Origin: Gnetum montanum
Taxonomy: Eukaryota; Streptophyta; Gnetopsida; Gnetales; Gnetaceae
Direction: 5' to 3'
Assembly: GCA_015680685.1 (NCBI GenBank)
Contig: MNCI01030846.1
Coordinates: forward strand, 436,729-500,728
DNA: 64,000 nt
Part shown: one piece after another, positions 1-10,414 of the stretch
Layout: every line of letters begins with the position of its first letter
How positions within the stretch are numbered: the first letter of the stretch is position 1
The notes under the pieces: generated by a model
The model's input: only the letters and a program-made list of their open reading frames with translations
What the model was told of the DNA's origin: nothing
The model's database searches: none
Position numbers and translations under genes: made by a program

Positions 1-194
1 CAAAAAAATGTAAAACAAAAAATGACAAAATGATGAGGGGTGTAGTGGAATGGATCAGCAGGGATGATGGTCTCCCCCATGACTGTGTGGAAAGGAGAAG
101 ACAAAAAAAATGGAGCGTGGCTGACCTGGTGATGACGAGGTAATTGTACTGGTTGAGTGGAGTTTGCGGAAGGGTTTCAGTTATTGGTGGTTGA
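1..194 (-). other. Start of element 3' noncoding region
   Basis: The sequence follows the integrase stop on the minus strand. No protein domain is seen. It holds the marker TCATGGGGGAGAC (minus strand, near 69-85), which also occurs after the protease of the non-autonomous plus-strand copy near 38101, so it helps to place the internal deletion in that family. Confidence 0.5.
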
Positions 195-1329
195 CTAACT
201 ATGTTCTGGTGGGGTCCGCAGGTTTGTGGATGAGAAAGGCCTCGAATGGGAAGGTTTCGGAGACAATGTAAGGTCCCTCCCACAATGTTTAAAACTTGGT
301 CGGTTGGGACATGTGTGAGGGGTTCCAATACAACACTTTATCTCCACATCTAAACGTGACCTTCTGAATCCTAAGATCGTGTCGTTTTTTGTTGTAGGCC
401 TTGTGGATCTCATTGGAGGACAAGGCCACTAATCAGTTCTCATCTAGCACACTTAAATTGATCAGTCATTCACGTTGTGCTAGCAGGAGGTCAAGGCCTA
501 AGTCACTAGCGGTGGATAGTGTGCAGAGTTCAGCCTAAATGGGAAGTGTTGGCAACTTTCCGTACACTAACTCATAGGGAGAGTACCCTACAGAAAGTTT
601 CCAAGTGGAGCGATAGGCCCATAGGGCATTGTTAAGCGTAGTTCTCCAATCCCTCCTGTATTTCCTAATGGTTCAGGTAAGGATCTTGGTGATCTCCCTA
701 TTGGTGACTTCGGCCTGCCTATTGGCTTGGGGGTGATAGGGAGTTGTGAATTTATGCATTAACCCTAAGAGTTGCATGAGTTTTCGAAAAGTGACACCTA
801 TAAAATGAGTTCCATTATCTAAAATGAGTGCATGTGGCACTCCAAACCTATTAACGATTTTTTGTTGGACAAATTGTGCGACGGTGTTGGAAGAATAGTC
901 GACGACGGCTACCTCTTCTACCCACTTTATACAGTAGTCCACAACAGTGATAATATATGCCTTTCCATTTGACAGGGGTGTGATGGATCCCATGAAGTCG
1001 ATGCCCCAAATGTCGAAGGGCTCCAGTGGCTGGATCCACTATTGAGGTCCCTCCAACCATGTCGTCATTCCATCGTCCCTCTGGTATTGTTCATAGGAGC
1101 AGGCGAACCATTGTGCGTCCCTGAAAAGTGTAGGCCAATAATACCATGCAAGCAGGATTTTAATGGTCATTCGGCTTCCAGCATAGTGGCCCCCACAAGG
1201 GCCCTCATGAGCATCTTGGAGGACACGCAGTGTATCATCATCAGGGACACACCATCAAACTAGGCCATCTACGCACACCTTGTAAAGGTGGTCATTGATT
1301 TCCATGAAACACTTGGCCTTATAGAGAAA
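195..1329 (-). pseudogene. Retrotransposon integrase (gypsy pol)
   Basis: Integrase would cut the 3' ends of element cDNA and join them to chromosomal DNA. The catalytic core reads WGIDFMG (first Asp), LDNGTHF (second Asp), then HPQANRQAE (Glu), so the DDE triad is present. The C-terminal part reads GDKVLYWNPSHM and WEGPYIV, typical of the post-core region of plant gypsy integrases, and ends near 195. In-frame stops (for example in PQ*WIQP just before the core and after QPTKF) break it. It shares a frame with the RNase H and RT upstream, as expected of one polyprotein. No chromodomain follows. Confidence 0.88.
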
Positions 1330-1929
1330 CTATTGATTTTGCTGATGGTTCCACTCCTTAGGCAGCTCCTGGGTTGTGAGGTAGGTGAGGATGTGGTTGA
1401 ACCAAGGGGGTTCCTTGGGTGCTTCAGGATCAACAGCGCCTATGAAGAGGAGTTCATCCAGAAATTGGTCGGATAAGGGCTCCTTCTCTTCTACGTCATG
1501 CCATCGCAACCAAGACAAGTAATCAGCAACCACATTATCTATCTCCTTCCTATCTCCCATGGTAAGATCAAACTCCTGAAGAATCACCAACCACCAGATT
1601 ATGCGGGGGCTCACCGTTGGTTGGTTCATCAAGAACCGGATAGCACCATGGTCAGTATGCATAAACACCTCGTATCCGAGCACATAGTGCCAAAATTTGT
1701 CCAAGGCGAACACCACCTCCATCAATTCCTTTTCAATGGTGGTGTAGTTCAACTCAGCACCCACAATACTACAGCTTGCACAGTGGATATAATAAGGACA
1801 TTTTTTATCGTCACACTGTGTAAGCACAGCTCCCATGGTGAAGTTGGATGCATCCATCATAATGTGAAAGGGTCTGGACCAATCAGGGGCTCGTAGAACT
1901 AGAGTTTCTACAAGTTTCTGCTTTAGCAC
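1330..1929 (-). pseudogene. Retrotransposon RNase H domain (gypsy pol)
   Basis: A 199-codon open stretch with the usual gypsy RNase H landmarks: RPFHIMMDASNFTMGAVL, YTTIEKELMEVVFAL, HTDHGAIRFLM, and the tether end VVADYLSWL. Catalytic residues are visible as D in MDAS, E in EKEL and D in HTDH. The domain would remove RNA from the RNA-DNA hybrid during reverse transcription. It follows RT in the same frame, with two in-frame stops in the connection at about 1930-2035. The sequence aligns domain for domain with the second minus-strand element at 32159-32700. Confidence 0.88.
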
Positions 1930-2937
1930 TTGGAATGCAAATTTTCACTCCTTAGTCCAGATGAATGGAGCGTCCTTCTTTGTTAGCTCTACCAACAGCT
2001 TGGTGATCTTTGAGAAGTTTTCAATGAATTGTCAGTAGTAACCAGTGTGTCCAAGGAATGACTGGACATCTTTGACAGTACTTGGTTGGTGGGTGATTCC
2101 TTGGATAACCCTGATCTTTTTAGGATCTACGCTAATCCCTATTTGTGAGATGCGATGCCCCAAAAAAATGCCTTCTTGGACCATCAAATGGCTTTTCTGC
2201 CAATTGAGCAGTAGATTGGTGTCTACACACCATTTAAGAACCTGCTCAAGATGGTCCAAGGCTTGCTTGAACGTGGCCCCATAGGTGGAGAAGTCATCCA
2301 TGAAGACTTCTACACCATTGCGGATTTGTTACTAGAAGATGCTTAGGACAAGGCGTTGGAACGTAGCAAGCGCATTACACAGGCCAAAGGGCATCTTCTT
2401 GTACACAAAAGTCCCCCATGGACTCATGAAAGTAGTTTTGGCTTGGTCCTCTGGTGCTATTTGGATTTGGTTATAACCACTATAACCATCCAAAAAGCTG
2501 TAGTAGCGGTGCCCTGCTATGGTGTCCAACACTTGGTCCACAAATGGAAGTGGGAAGTGGTCCTTGAAGGTCACCATATTGAGCAACCAGAAATCAATAC
2601 AAACCCTCCACTTGCCACCTTTTTTGGAAACGATAACGAGTGGGCTAACCCATTTGCTATCGACGAAAGAATAAACGAATCCCACCTTTAGCAATTGTTC
2701 AATTTCATCTTTTACCACCTGCTTTAATTTGGGATTCAACCATCTTTGTGGCTGTTGTCGTGGCTTCATGGAAGGGTCAAGATAGATCCGATGTTGGCAG
2801 ACCCTAGGATCAACTCCAGTCAACTCAGGATATGACCATGCAAATGCAGTAACCCATTTGTTTACCACCTCCAGCAACTTCTTCTTTTGTTCTAGAGCAA
2901 GGGTGGCATTAATGATTACCAGCTTGCCATTTTGCAA
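1930..2937 (-). pseudogene. Retrotransposon reverse transcriptase (gypsy pol)
   Basis: The RT core is clear: GGKWRVCIDFWLLN, KDHFPLPFVDQVLDTIAG, FLDGYSGYNQI (first catalytic Asp), MPFGLCNALATFQR, and VFMDDFS, the FxDD form of the YxDD active site. Then come the thumb and connection segments GIFLGHRIS and VQSFLGHTGYY. One TAG stop lies at about 2332, between the palm motifs and FMDD, and two more lie near the RNase H border. All pieces stay in one frame, so inactivation here is by point stops rather than by indels. Motifs such as KDHFPLPF and APEDQAKTTF are those of Athila/Tat elements. Confidence 0.9.
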
Positions 2938-3669
2938 ACATGCATACTCTAAGTGAGTCGGTAAATACTTTAACTCAAGGGGCTCTTGTTTGAAGCTCTC
3001 ACGGATTTCTAACTTCCCCCAGTCATCTTGGTTATCAATAGTGGAGACCTATTGATGAATCTCTTCTATTTCATCTCTATTGTCAATGTAGGCTTGTACA
3101 AGCCCCTCTGATGGTTCCATGCATAATGTGCTACGAGCATCAGCTGTCAGCCACTAGGTGCCCTCTTGGTTAGTGGCTGCTGCGTATAGGCACTGTTGAA
3201 CAGGTGATTCCTCGATACACCGGCTGCATGCTTGAAGGGATATCCACTTAGCGGACCATAATTGCTACACATAGTTGCACCCTGAGTCATTGTACGCAAT
3301 GCATGGAACGCATTTCTTCTCGACCTTCCCGAAAGGAGTTTCCTTGGAAATTTCAAGGGACAGATCGTGGAGGCCTAGTCATGTGTCCACCGTGCTTAGC
3401 CAGGTCCTTCCCATGATGATTGGGAAGTTTCCCTTGCAGTTCTCTACATAGATGACCAGGAAATTAGCAGGGTAGGACCACCCACAAACGGTGGTCACAA
3501 TGTCCTCCACCAATCCTGAGGGAATGGTGATGGACTGGTCTACTAACTCGAGCCGAATGTTGCTCTTCTTTAGCAGGGGTAGGTTCCAGTTCTTGTACAT
3601 ATCATGAGAGATCAAATTGACCCCTGACCCCAAGTCTAGAAGGGCTTTGCATGGTTCATTCCCTGCCAC
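2938..3669 (-). pseudogene. Retropepsin-like protease and PR-RT linker
   Basis: At 3379-3669 the frame reads NEPCKALLDLGSGVNLIS, then IRLELVDQSITIPSG, and ends PIIMGRTWLSTVDT. This is the aspartic protease fold of Athila-type elements: the active site is D-L-G rather than D-T/S-G, and the IMGRTWL segment corresponds to the usual I-L-G-R-x-F/W-L. The protease would cut the Gag-Pol polyprotein. The linker at 2938-3378 contains stops and has no recognisable domain. The protease lies in the same frame as RT and as the downstream half of gag. Confidence 0.82.
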
Positions 3670-6226
3670 CTAAAGATAGATGAGGGGGCTTCCCAGATCA
3701 GTCAATTTTCAGGGAAGGTGACCTACTTTGATCTAGTCAGTCACAGCATGCGTGAGCATGATCATCTGGATGTTGGAGTGTTGTTGTTGTTGGCTTGGAG
3801 GCTTCTCTAGCAGTGGAATAGTGGAGGTGCTTGTAGGTTCAAAGGCACTGGCCATAGGTGTATGCAAGGGTATGTTCAAAGTGTTGGGCCGAAAAAAGGG
3901 ATGTTTCCATGGCTTGGGTTCCGGTCCACTCGACTGAGGTGCCGGTTGTAAGTTAACAACCCTTGTAGCATTTCGTTGTTATGGTTGTGGTGATATTTCT
4001 CCCTGCATCAAAGGTGTAGGTGGCAATTGAGTGGGATGTGGTGGAGGAGTGGCAGGAGAAGGTGATGAAGGATAAAAGAGATGTGGGTTTTCCCCCCAAG
4101 GTGATGGAGATTGAGGGTGGAAATACTCTAAGAGGTGGTAATGACTTTGAAAGGCCGCATGGCTAGAAGAGTCCCATGGAGAGACCAGTTGTTGAACGTA
4201 GTACCCATAAGGATCTAGCTGTTTGTAAGGGTACTGGTGCCTTGGAGGTGGCATCCCCCATGTTTGCGGGTGCTACCACTATTATAAGTATTTGTACGGT
4301 TGTGGTGGCACTTCACTTGGGTAGTATCCTTGCTGCTGGTGGTGGAATCGCCTAGAATTACCTTGTGGATAAGGAAACCTTCGAGGTGTTTGCCTTTGTG
4401 CCAAGCAAAGGTTCAATGCGTACACCCCAGACTCTTCAAGATGTAACACCACAGGGCAACATCCCTTAGGATGTTCATATTGGCATATGTCACATTCATC
4501 TTCCTCCTTGGTGTCAGAGTCTACAACTTTCTCTGCTATAGTAATCCTACCCTTTCCCTTATATTGGGCACATTCAGCTTCCTTCTTCCTACGTCGATCA
4601 TGGTCATTACCTTGTGCTCTGGACTCCTCTACAATTTTCAACACACTTTGGACCCTTTCGTCCAAAGAGTTCCACATCTTATCCACCTTTGCCAAAATTT
4701 TAGGTGTGAGCTTTTGTAATGGCAAGGTCTTTCAGTTTACCGCTCCTTCCAGTGATGATTCTTCCTCCTCATCACAAAAATGGACTTCCCTTTTCCTGAG
4801 AAAAGGATCTCGGTTGAATTCTTCTGCACTCTCCTTTTTCCTAAGTTCTCCTTCCTCCTTGGCCACTGGTTCAATGAGGCATTGAAATTGATGGGCCCTT
4901 AGCTCTGATAGTCATCCCTAGGCGTACACACCAAGGGTCTTTCGCATTTCAAAATGAAGCCCATCAATAATGTGGCGAAGTTGTGCCCACTGAGAGTAAC
5001 CATGACCAGGGCACCGATGCAACAATGAGTAGTATGGTGGCATCCAAGGGTTCATGATTCCCTTGTTTCTAACCTTGGATCTACCGTTTTAGGTTTGCCA
5101 CTCTAGAGTACGTTTGATATTTTTCATTGAAAATTTCAAGCATCGTACTCCATCTTCTGATTGATTCCGGCTCCAAGGACCGGTACCAACTTTTAGCTTC
5201 TTTGACGAGCGTGTGAGGGAACAGCTTCAGCCTTTGCCAATCATTGTCAATGTTTTGCAAGGTGCAGGAATCATGGAACACCTACAAGTGGGTCTACGGA
5301 TAATAGTTGTATCCCCCTTCAAATCTGGGGATGTTGTTCATATCAACGTGCTTGATCCGGCTATCCTTTATGTGCCTACTAGGAATTTGAACTACCTCAG
5401 AGATCTAGATCATACTCCAGGTAGCCAACAATGGCTCATCTGAATCATAGTCCTACTAAGGACCATGATGTCTGTGATGATTTTGGTTATCCCTTCTTTC
5501 ATGCTGGTGAGCATCACATGATGGTTCACGTGTTTCCTCATGTTTCTCCTTCTGATCCTTCCAAACCTTTTTTCCCTCATCCTTTTGCTTCCTCCTATCT
5601 CGATTATGATCAAAGCCTGAGCTAGATGAAGGAGAAGGAGAGCAAGACGATGGAGAAGAAGGAGAGGGATCTCTCCCTCTACCCTGATGATGGTCCTGAT
5701 CGTCCCATTCATCCTTGCTATGTGACCCTCCATCCCCTTGGGAATATTGGCCACCTAGATGCTTAGAATGAATCAAGGATTGGAGGACCTGGTGCCCCAA
5801 GGGAAGTTCAGTTGAATGGATGTCATGAAAGATGGGATCCCCATCATCTGGTAGCCCTTGTGAGAATAAGGGGTTACTGAATTGTTTCCCCTTTAGCTAT
5901 TCATATCTGTCTACCTGTTGTTGATCTCTTACTCCTTAAGCCTTAGTGGGATGATAGTCCCAGTAGTCATAGTCCTCCATGACATACTCTGCTCCAAGGT
6001 CCTGGATGCCCAATCTGCCAAGATTGTGAAATAACATCGCAGGAGCCAATCGGTTGGGAGGGTGTACAATATTATCCTCCATGTCCCACCATCGTAGATG
6101 CTCATCCTGATGTAGGATGAACGTGAAATCAGGGATGTACTCATCGGGATGCTTGTACACCACCTAACACTCTTGTGGCACCGGTGGGGTAAACATCTCC
6201 CTCCTATGAGAAGACATGTTGGACAT
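3670..6226 (-). pseudogene. Retrotransposon gag, broken
   Basis: Gag probably starts at the ATG at 6226, 141 bases inside the PBS. The order of parts is: a leader ending YIPDFTFILHQDE (about 6110-6160); a charged Ser/His/Arg-rich stretch (5456-5800); the retrotransposon gag domain (5081-5281, with DNDWQRLKLFPHTL and AKSWYRSLEPESI); a compact zinc-knuckle-like motif CDICQYEHPKGCC at 4456-4494; and a Pro/Gln/Tyr-rich tail (3979-4254). The parts before about 5081 and after about 4725 are in different frames, so there is at least one frameshift near 4.9 kb. The product would form the virus-like particle. The same gag family occurs in all Athila-like elements of this window. Confidence 0.75.
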
Positions 6227-6367
6227 TAAATGGTTCATGTAATCGATGTACCTTAATATTTACTTTTAATCCACCTAGCATGCGTAAATATTTCTATCCT
6301 GGGTCTATTCCAATGACTTGAATGATAATTTCACTAAGGTTAGATGATGCATGTAAGACTTAATAGT

Positions 6368-6385
6368 TCCCTGGCAACGGCGCCA
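6368..6385 (-). other. Primer binding site (tRNA-Asp type)
   Basis: The minus strand reads TGGCGCCGTTGCCAGGGA directly inside the 5' LTR, with one base between. This is complementary to the 3' end of plant tRNA-Asp(GUC), the usual primer of Athila/Tat elements. It is an element signal, not a tRNA gene. Confidence 0.85.
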
Positions 6386-6386
6386 A

Positions 6387-7281
6387 TGATGAGTGGCTAG
6401 GTACCCCTACGCCCAACCATACGAATCATGAGCATTCACATGCGACCCGATTGAATTCTAGAGACTGTAAGCACTTAACATACACCAGACTCTAACTAGT
6501 GAAACCTTGGGTTAGAACAGTCATTATCTTCCTAATCTCACTTGTGATGTTCCATTTATGATGGTTAAGTGAGATTAAGGCTAATGATTTTTATAGCTTT
6601 TTGCATATCTTTTGGCAGCTAGTTTAAGGTGTAAAAGGTAGGAAATAAACTATTATCTAATCTCTAATTATCCTAACTTGTATCCTAACTATTCCTAGCA
6701 TAAGTATCTGGCCCCATCTTCCGAGCACATTCTGAGCATCTCCTAACACTTCTGGGCTACCAGACATTAAGTGTCACTGGGTTTACCAAGTGTTTGATTT
6801 ACATTCGAGATGGTCATACTTATGACCTTTACGAAACTACAAATGAACAATAGCGATTGAAATAATAATAACAGAAACCTAAGTAAGTAGCAAGTAATCA
6901 ACAAAGCATAAACACATTAAATGACTAAATGCATAAAATAGCTAAGTCCAAATGCTGCAAGGAATGTTTGAATAGTTCGTCTTTATTGTCATCACGCCAA
7001 TGGGCTTAGATACATCAACACTCAAATAAAGAGCCGATCACTTTTCTTACACCTGTTGTGGGCACTTGGAAAATATTCTATCTCCTGCAAGAACAAACTG
7101 CAAGAGGTTCGCTACAACTAACTGAAGGCCCTCTTATTTATAGGCCGAGATAGGTGGCTACATAAACGGGGCCATGTCGACGTAGGAAGGCTACGTCGAT
7201 GGGCCCACATTGATGCGGCCACGTATACGCGGCCCCATATACGTGGCCCAGTCGATGCATCGACTCAATGATACTTCATCA
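6387..7281 (-). repeat. 5' LTR of the minus-strand Athila-type element
   Basis: An 895-bp LTR bounded by TGATGA...TCATCA, with the PBS just inside. A near copy lies at 61101-62014 (the solo LTR), and the two align through their whole length, which fixes both ends. Going rightward from the PBS side come the U5/R-like conserved block, a TATA box on the minus strand at 7133-7143, and U3 with a cluster of short CpG-rich palindromes (7170-7264). Confidence 0.9.
7133..7143 (-). promoter_or_regulatory. LTR TATA box
   Basis: The minus strand reads CTATAAATAAG between the palindrome-rich U3 and the R region. The same box is conserved in the solo LTR at 61867-61877. It is the likely pol II core promoter of the element. 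Confidence 0.7.
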
Positions 7282-7880
7282 ATAATCTTAGAATGATAAG
7301 GAAAAACCTAATGATCATTAATCTAAGAAAAATCAAGAAAACCATTATGAGAATCCTAAATAGTAACACTTTTGTTCAAGTTATCCAAAATATTAGAAAA
7401 GGTGAACTTTTGAGAAGCATTAATACCATAAAGATACTAACACTCAAGCCAAGTGATCCAATGATTATGTAAGTAAAGAGATGAAAGGAAGGAGATGTCA
7501 AGCTTGCTTCAAGTACTACAAAGATGAGAATGCTTAATAGCCAAAGGTTCATTGTTAATGAAAAGACACTAAGGAGAAATCTTATCAAGCATAGAAGAAG
7601 AAATAGTAATATTATTAATGTTCCAAAGCTCACTAATAAGACTTCAAGCCTTCTAAATGTGCTTGATGACAATGGAACATGAAATAGAAATACCTTTAGG
7701 AAAAAGGATCTAGTTTTAAAAATGAGTATTTTTCCAATAAATACTACCTTTAGTCTTTCCCATATGAATGTGCTTATGGAAAAGAAGCTTCCAAGGCTCA
7801 AAACCAAACAAGCATTTGGCCACCCACTTTACACATAAAATAGTACCTTACTTATAGTAGTTTATAAGTGTAATTAGAAA
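7282..7880. other. Unassigned AT-rich stretch between two retroelements
   Basis: It lies between the minus-strand 5' LTR and the first recognisable part of the plus-strand element. The homologous stretch of the plus-strand family (just before 50310) does not match it, so it is either a further insertion or flanking host DNA. The minus strand has a 143-codon stop-free run rich in Leu, Phe, Ile and Ser with no domain I recognise. I do not call a gene here. Confidence 0.4.
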
Positions 7881-7900
7881 CTAGTGAAGGTGCCACAGTA

Positions 7901-9087
7901 GTGGTTATGCAACACCAAGATGTAGTAGGAGCAGTAGAAGTGGTCGTAGATCACATCAAAGAATTGTTCAATGTTTCTATTGTTCCACTAGTAGATTTTA
8001 CAGGAGCACGCAATGCTCAAACCTTGGTCGATCCCTCAATGACTCCTGCAGATCATGAGGATGTTTTGGATTGGTTACTACAAACAAGACAAGTGATGAC
8101 GTCATTGTTTGACATTCCTCAAGATGTCATAGCAACTTAGTCAAACCTCATCTCTACAAAAGAAAAACTGGTCATGACAGAGGTTAGGGCCAAGCATGTA
8201 GAGGAGGAGTTGGAAAAACTGCAAGAGAAGTTCATCACCTTGCAAGCTGCATAATGAGATCCATCTCAATTCATTCGTGCAAACCAACTAGAGACATTTC
8301 AAATGGAGTAGCTAAATAAATTATTGAAAGAGAATAAAAGAGTGGTAAGGAAAAAAGAGAAGGCTGATTGGGATGCTTCAAAGGCACAAGCTCAAATGTA
8401 TGCACATGCCAAAGCACTCAAGGCCTTATAAGAGGAAAATAAATAGCTTGCAGTCGAAAATATCTGGTTGACCACAATAGAAAAACAAAGAAATGTTCTC
8501 AAAGAGAATTTTCAACAAATGTGAGAATAATTAATAAGGGTCAACCAGGACATGAATCACTTGGCTAGAGAAAACAAAACCCTCTCAATGGAGGAGGTAC
8601 GTGCAATCTGTCAGAAGACGGTGATTGAAATAAGCGCATGGCAGAATAAGACCAAGTGACATGAGAAGCTTAAGGAGCATTTCAAAGATTAGGTGGGGAT
8701 GTACAAGCAAGTTATCGAGAAAGAAATCTAGATGGCCAAAGCCCATATCAACACTCTTAGTGCTCAGAATGCTGATTGGCAGGCCATATTGGATACCTAT
8801 GCCTTCACCCACCAAGTAGAACTAAAAAGTCGGGACCTACAGATATAGGATCTTACTGAGTACATGGAGTTGGCAAACCTGTGGTATGCCAACTTAGCCA
8901 TGTTAATAACAGGATGCCCAAGGACAAAATTGGAGAAGAAGGTAGCAGCCACCTACACTAAATATGAAATAGAATTTTTTGAACACAAGAAGATGCTGCA
9001 AAAATTAGAAGTAGCAAATTCTAAATTAGAGGTGGTCAAGGCCAGCTACCAAGGTCAAAAAGATGTTGTGGCAGATTTGGCTTGATG
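7901..9087 (+). pseudogene. Element ORF2, C-terminal coiled-coil part
   Basis: The frame opens HQDVVGAVEVVVDHIKELF, and a segment beginning FTGARNAQTLVDPSMTPADH follows. It then runs for about 300 residues of Lys/Glu/Gln-rich heptad-like sequence (for example HVEEELEKLQEKFITLQ and KKMLQKLEVANSKLEVVKA). It is broken by many in-frame stops, mostly TAA and TAG at places where the paralogue at 50318-51500 keeps a sense codon. No catalytic motif, signal peptide or membrane segment is seen. A structural or nucleic-acid-associated coiled-coil protein is an inference only. The paralogous copies show that it is element-encoded, not a host gene. Confidence 0.65.
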
Positions 9088-9550
9088 ACTCATGGATTAC
9101 CAAGAATGTAGAGACAAAGCCAGAGCCTATGAAGAGGAATGATGGTTGTTTGTGGCTTGGTACATTAAGGCTAATCAAATGTTCCCACAACTGTCGTTCC
9201 CATCGGAGGTGCTGACTCCATCAAATATTAGAATATTAGCATGGATAGCACATGATCCCCGAACCAAAGAGGAAAAACTTTAGGTGCTCCTTCAGAGACA
9301 TTCATTTCCAAAGGCTGGAGCACAAGATAAGGGAAAGAGACCCATGGAGGAGCCACCACTGCCTAGAACCACATGAGTTCCAACAATTTTATATTTTGTG
9401 CTGTGTCTGTGTCCTAATTTTTTTTTGTTTCATTCCATACTATAGCATGAAGTAATTCATAGTCAGTCAATAATTCCATACCTATCCACTGTGTAATTAA
9501 GGAACCCATTCTCATTTTGATTATTTAACTCAAGGATGAGTTGTTATTCA

Positions 9551-9562
9551 ATTGTGGGGGTA
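9551..9562 (+). other. Polypurine tract
   Basis: ATTGTGGGGGTA immediately precedes the LTR start TGATGA. The corresponding ATTGTGGGGATA at 51935-51946 precedes the LTR at 51947. Plus-strand DNA synthesis would be primed here. Confidence 0.7.
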
Positions 9563-10414
9563 TGATGAATTGTGATTTGCCATGCCCTAATATCGAATCC
9601 TCGATATCATAGCCTATATAACAATATTGAATACACAATATCATCATTCTTGTATAGGCCTATAAATATAGCATTCAAGCACACAAAAAGACAAGGAAGT
9701 TGGTAAGTTTTAGAGTAGAGTCCTTTTGTCAGTTTTAGTTAGTTTCAGTTCTTTCCCTAGTGCATGCCTATAGTGTGATGTTTGTAATTGTACGGAACCT
9801 TTGTTCGAGTGTGATGTACTTGGACACGCACACAACCAACAATAAAGATCAAGATTACTCCATCATTGCAGCATTCACTTAGTCTTTAATTGTTTAATTG
9901 TTGATTATTTATTATTTTCTTAGTTAATATTTCTTTTATAATCATTTACTATTTCTGTTGTTAAATGCAGAATGAGTACGTCTTAATCACGAAATTTAAG
10001 TGTAAACCACTTGGTAACCTAGTAGCAGCGTATCTAGTAGTGCTTCGAATAATATGCGCTTGGTAATCTTAGAAGTAGTACATGAAGTCCAAGATGCGTA
10101 CAGATGATTAAGGACGGATATTCATTGCACTTAGGCTAGTTTACCTTTTCTTTCCTATTGCTTATTAACTTAAATCAAGATTATTTTTCATTGTCTTCAA
10201 GAGTAACTTAGTGTTAGGAATCACATCATACACCGCATGCTGAACTAAACCATACATGACAAAGCAATTACTAGTTCAGGTGGGAAGATAGCGAACTGTG
10301 ATCAACGTGTAACTATCTAGGTGCCACAACTAGTCCGTCTGCGGAGTTCGACCAAATCATGCGTACACACTTGTATTCGTATGGTTGAGCAAAAGGGTAC
10401 CTCGCTGCTCATCA
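9563..10414 (+). repeat. 3' LTR of the non-autonomous Athila-like element
   Basis: An 852-bp LTR bounded by TGATGA...TCATCA. U3 carries several ATATC/GATATC motifs (9590-9645), then the TATA box TATAAATA at 9660-9668, then the conserved R/U5 block with GTGATGTTTGTAATTGTACGG. The five bases after it, CTTAG, equal the start of the homologous uninterrupted flank at 57056, so CTTAG is the probable target-site duplication. Confidence 0.85.

Larger units (their letters stand above)
1..7281 (-). mobile_element. Athila/Tat-lineage Ty3/gypsy retrotransposon, 5' part and pol (3' LTR off window)
   Basis: A minus-strand LTR retrotransposon. Reading leftward it has a 5' LTR (6387-7281), a primer binding site, gag, protease, reverse transcriptase, RNase H and integrase, then the start of the 3' region. 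The order PR-RT-RH-IN is that of Ty3/gypsy. The DLGS-type protease, the KDHFPLPF and APEDQ segments in RT and the tRNA-Asp-type PBS point to the Athila/Tat branch rather than to chromoviruses; no chromodomain is seen. From about 4.7 kb down to 0.2 kb the gag-pol pieces share one reading frame, broken by a few in-frame stops; gag upstream of about 5 kb is in another frame. The 3' LTR must lie left of base 1. Confidence 0.9.
7881..10414 (+). mobile_element. 3' part of a non-autonomous Athila-like element
   Basis: Plus-strand remnant: the coiled-coil part of the second ORF (7901-9087), a 3' untranslated stretch, a polypurine tract and a 3' LTR. It aligns with 50300-52818, the same part of the large nested element. 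Its 5' half and 5' LTR are not in the window; the minus-strand element at 1-7281 or further DNA separates them. Base 10415 begins sequence homologous to 57056, so the LTR edge marks this element's insertion point in the UGT upstream flank. Confidence 0.75.

Noticed and set aside
6368-6385. Possible tRNA-Asp gene fragment
   Set aside because: Only the 18-base complement of a tRNA 3' end is present, directly inside an LTR; it is a primer binding site.
7376-7807. Minus-strand open run of 143 codons, very hydrophobic
   Set aside because: A biased AT-rich composition explains the Leu/Phe/Ile content; no domain, no paralogue and no start context. A degraded LINE is possible but not supported.
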